This document shows positions 62,240 through 64,000 of a stretch of 64,000 nucleotides of DNA, one piece after another (within the stretch, counting starts at the first letter, position 1; each line of letters begins with the position of its first letter). The translations under genes were made by a program, and so were the position numbers. The notes under the pieces were generated by a model that saw only the letters and a list, made by a program, of their open reading frames with translations, searched no databases and had not been told where the DNA came from. The DNA comes from Malassezia japonica (lineage: Eukaryota; Basidiomycota; Malasseziomycetes; Malasseziales; Malasseziaceae). Where the stretch lies: contig NC_083375.1 in NCBI RefSeq assembly GCF_029542785.1, positions 434,001 through 498,000 of the forward strand, given 5' to 3'.

Positions 62240-63334
62240 ATGTCCTTTTCTCTCCCACCCAGTCTCAAGGCTGATCTCACTGTCTATCGGGACACACTCA
62301 ACTCCCAAATCGAGGCGTGGGCGGCGCAGTACAGCGTGAATCCCGCTGCGATCCGCCGCTACCTCGGCTTTTCGCGCGAGTTTGGACGCCAGCCGAACTC
62401 GTGGAACCAATACCAGCGCTACCTTGCAGAGCAGAAGCGCAAGAATGCCAACGGTCAGGGCATGCCGCTAGGTGTAACGATGGAGCACATGGGCGGCGAC
62501 TCGAATACTACGCAGGCGCAGCGCATCCGCGACGAGCTCGCGCCGCTGTACCAGAAGATGAAGGAAGACCCTGAATTCCTGAGCCGGACTCAGCAGGAGA
62601 TCTCTGCATGGGAGCAAGGGCATCGCATGGAGAAGTCGGGGAGCGTGACGCGCGCCGAGTACAAGCGGGCTGTGCGCCGCTTTGAACAGTTTTCGCAACA
62701 GTGCTCGCAGAACCTCGGTGCGGAGTCGTTCACCATTATTGCGCACCCCAACATCGGCTCGAACCATGTACAAATTGCCGCGTCGCCCACCGGGCTGCAT
62801 GCATTCCAGACTGCGCTGGGCGCAGGCAAAGGCCTGGAGCACTTCCAGAACCGTTTTGCTGCGAGCATCTGCCTGACGATTGCACAAAACGAAGATCCGA
62901 ACGTGCTAGACCGTGATACCCACATCGATGTACAAGTCCCTCTACAGCCTCAAGAACCGATCATCCTCCCAGAAGACCCAACTCTGCTCACCTCTATCCA
63001 GAAACGGAAACTCGCTACGCCGCTCTTCCAGCGCCTGGTCGAGTCCGGCCTGGATCCGGTTGGACTTGCCAACTTCCGCAAAAAGTCCCAGTCGCGTTTC
63101 CCGTGGAAGGGCTTGATGACCTGGCTACACGAAAACGGATACCGCTTCAACTACTGGCCCAACGACTCCACGCTGTACGGCATTCGGCAGACGACGGGCG
63201 ATACCGCACTGCTCCCTGCACATTTGCGATGTGAAGGACTAAACACACCCAATTGCTGGAAGTCGGATGCGATGAACGCAATTTTGCGTGCCTGTGTAGA
63301 CCAAACCGACCCCCTCCGTGTCGTACGCTTGTAA
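62240..63334 (+). CDS. Hypothetical protein of unknown function
   Basis: Single open frame of 364 residues that I cannot assign. The N-terminal segment RQPNSWNQYQRYLAEQKRKNAN followed by a helical RIRDELAPLYQKMKEDPEFLS faintly resembles an HMG-box helix arrangement, but without the usual motif. The C-terminal part has SRFPWKGLMTWLHENGYRFNYWP and LNTPNCWKSDAMNAIL. There is no signal peptide or membrane segment. It sits between SGF11 and the second ABC transporter. Confidence 0.55.
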   Translation: MSFSLPPSLKADLTVYRDTLNSQIEAWAAQYSVNPAAIRRYLGFSREFGRQPNSWNQYQRYLAEQKRKNANGQGMPLGVTMEHMGGDSNTTQAQRIRDELAPLYQKMKEDPEFLSRTQQEISAWEQGHRMEKSGSVTRAEYKRAVRRFEQFSQQCSQNLGAESFTIIAHPNIGSNHVQIAASPTGLHAFQTALGAGKGLEHFQNRFAASICLTIAQNEDPNVLDRDTHIDVQVPLQPQEPIILPEDPTLLTSIQKRKLATPLFQRLVESGLDPVGLANFRKKSQSRFPWKGLMTWLHENGYRFNYWPNDSTLYGIRQTTGDTALLPAHLRCEGLNTPNCWKSDAMNAILRACVDQTDPLRVVRL

Positions 63335-63674
63335 TCTAGCTGTTGCTCATTATAATCGTCATTCCGCATATAGTGCCTCCACATGTGATCTTGTGCACCG
63401 GTCCGGAAATACGAATGCTTACATAATTCTACACGGATCTTGGTGCGACTCGGCGTCGTGCTGCCAACCAGCGATCGCTGGTCCGGTGTAACAAGCGCGG
63501 AATATCGCCACGTGCTCGCGCAGGGGCCCTGCCTGCACCAACAAGATAAGGCCTAAGCGAATCTTTTGACGCGATAATTATTTCCTGCTGCGCGCCGCAT
63601 TAGCGCAAGTATATTCGAAAGCGACATTATCTGTGTTTCCTGCCGCCACATCCAGGAACTAGTCGCCCTCAATC
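63335..63674. promoter_or_regulatory. Promoter region of the second ABC transporter, with a palindrome
   Basis: 340 bp without a supported gene. It contains a perfect 16-bp palindrome (63467-63482) and several CGG/CCG-bearing sites (CCGGTCCGGA at ~63399, GGTCCGGTGT at ~63480, AGCGCGGAAT at ~63494). These could suit a zinc-cluster regulator, as is usual for drug-transporter genes. The AT content rises toward the start codon. Confidence 0.45.
63467..63482. repeat. Perfect 16-bp palindrome ACCAGCGATCGCTGGT
   Basis: Self-complementary over all 16 bases, about 190 bp upstream of the transporter start at 63675. It may be a dimeric-regulator operator or chance. Confidence 0.6.
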
Positions 63675-64000
63675 ATGAGCGGGGAGAACGGTCCTCAGGA
63701 CGAAAAGCTGCCGGCACCAAAGTCGGTGCCGGACATCGCCAACTCTGGGAGCATGGCCGAGGTCACGGCCGAAGTCGCGGGCGAGGTCGAAGGTTCGATC
63801 ATCTGGACCGACGGCGACTTTGAAAAGCAAAAGAATGCTGCCGATGTCGAGGCGCAGGGCAAGACGGCCGAACGCGCGGGAAACCGCAAGTTCGAGGCCA
63901 AGACTCGCCAGCACTGGTACCAGTTCTGGCGCTTCAAGCACATGCCCCCGGCGCCTCCGGCCTCGCTTGACGATGCCAAGCTGCTGCCGCTCGCCAATGC
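63675..64000 (+). CDS. Second Yor1-like ABCC transporter (partial, runs off the right edge)
   Basis: The first ~108 residues are visible. After an acidic lead (MSGENGPQDEKLPAPK), the stretch ERAGNRKFEAKTRQHWYQFWRFKHMPPAPPASLDDAKLLPLAN parallels ERGGNRKFHVRTRMHWYQFWLYKDDPPPPPESLDDSKELPIAK of the transporter at 56536, so the two are paralogs separated by two genes. No stop or intron occurs before the window end. The codon use looks more GC-rich than in the first copy. Confidence 0.85.
   Translation, partial: MSGENGPQDEKLPAPKSVPDIANSGSMAEVTAEVAGEVEGSIIWTDGDFEKQKNAADVEAQGKTAERAGNRKFEAKTRQHWYQFWRFKHMPPAPPASLDDAKLLPLAN

Overview
The window is nuclear DNA from a compact, GC-rich fungal genome. I read it as a basidiomycete yeast, most likely Malassezia or a close relative in Ustilaginomycotina. 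The gene families are typically fungal (Nha1, Ist2, Dap1, a Kre9-type wall protein, a Tul1 RING ligase, Yor1-type ABC transporters). Genes lie tens of bases apart on both strands, and introns are extraordinarily small. The genus is an inference from this style, not from a marker gene. I found no rRNA, tRNA, transposon or CRISPR.

The main difficulty is splicing. I placed 84 introns by restoring conserved protein reading frames across them. By my count 66 are exactly 22 nt, and nearly all the rest are 21-29 nt. They start GTACGT, GTRNGT or similar and end in a fused branch-point/acceptor block (CTNAYNCAG). Unspliced open reading frames therefore badly misrepresent most genes. Three small genes (a Tom5-like protein, a SERF protein and a 73-residue membrane protein) appear only after splicing.

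Layout. 1-4944: Erv2-like sulfhydryl oxidase (cut by the left edge), a pseudouridine glycosidase-kinase fusion, an alpha/beta hydrolase, and the N-terminal methyltransferase Tae1/NTM1. 5325-12644: Nha1 antiporter, Ist2/TMEM16, a UAS-UBX protein and an unknown mitochondrial-type protein. 12652-20520: MEMO1, Irc3 helicase, an Smr protein ending in a CaaX box, a DNAJC28-like protein, Dap1 and a trans-sulfuration enzyme. 20650-27421: a GPI-type surface protein, an unknown protein, farnesyltransferase alpha (Ram2), a Yju2/CWC16 splicing factor, a MIC26/27 subunit and COP9 subunit 2. 27817-35435: a large secreted Kre9-like His/Ser-rich protein, GST kappa, TatD nuclease and TAF1. 35453-40265: a tandem pair of Tul1/Dsc1-type RING ligases and a ketopantoate reductase. 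40262-48994: SMC6, Tom5-like, Bem46 hydrolase, a PFK-2 with a dead phosphatase domain, FRG1, an unknown protein and SERF. 49107-56330: ornithine carbamoyltransferase, glutathione peroxidase, a small membrane protein, an RWD protein, an isochorismatase-like enzyme with a 5-nt exon, nucleoside diphosphate kinase and an ABC1-family kinase. 56536-64000: a Yor1-type ABC transporter, Sgf11, an unknown protein and the start of a second Yor1-type transporter.

Most genes are unrelated housekeeping loci. A few functional links stand out. Farnesyltransferase alpha sits in the same window as a predicted CaaX protein. Tul1 and a UAS-UBX protein may both serve membrane-protein ubiquitination. A Yju2-family branching factor is encoded beside genes full of minimal introns. 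Dap1, Tom5, MIC26/27 and the ABC1 kinase concern sterol or mitochondrial membrane biology.
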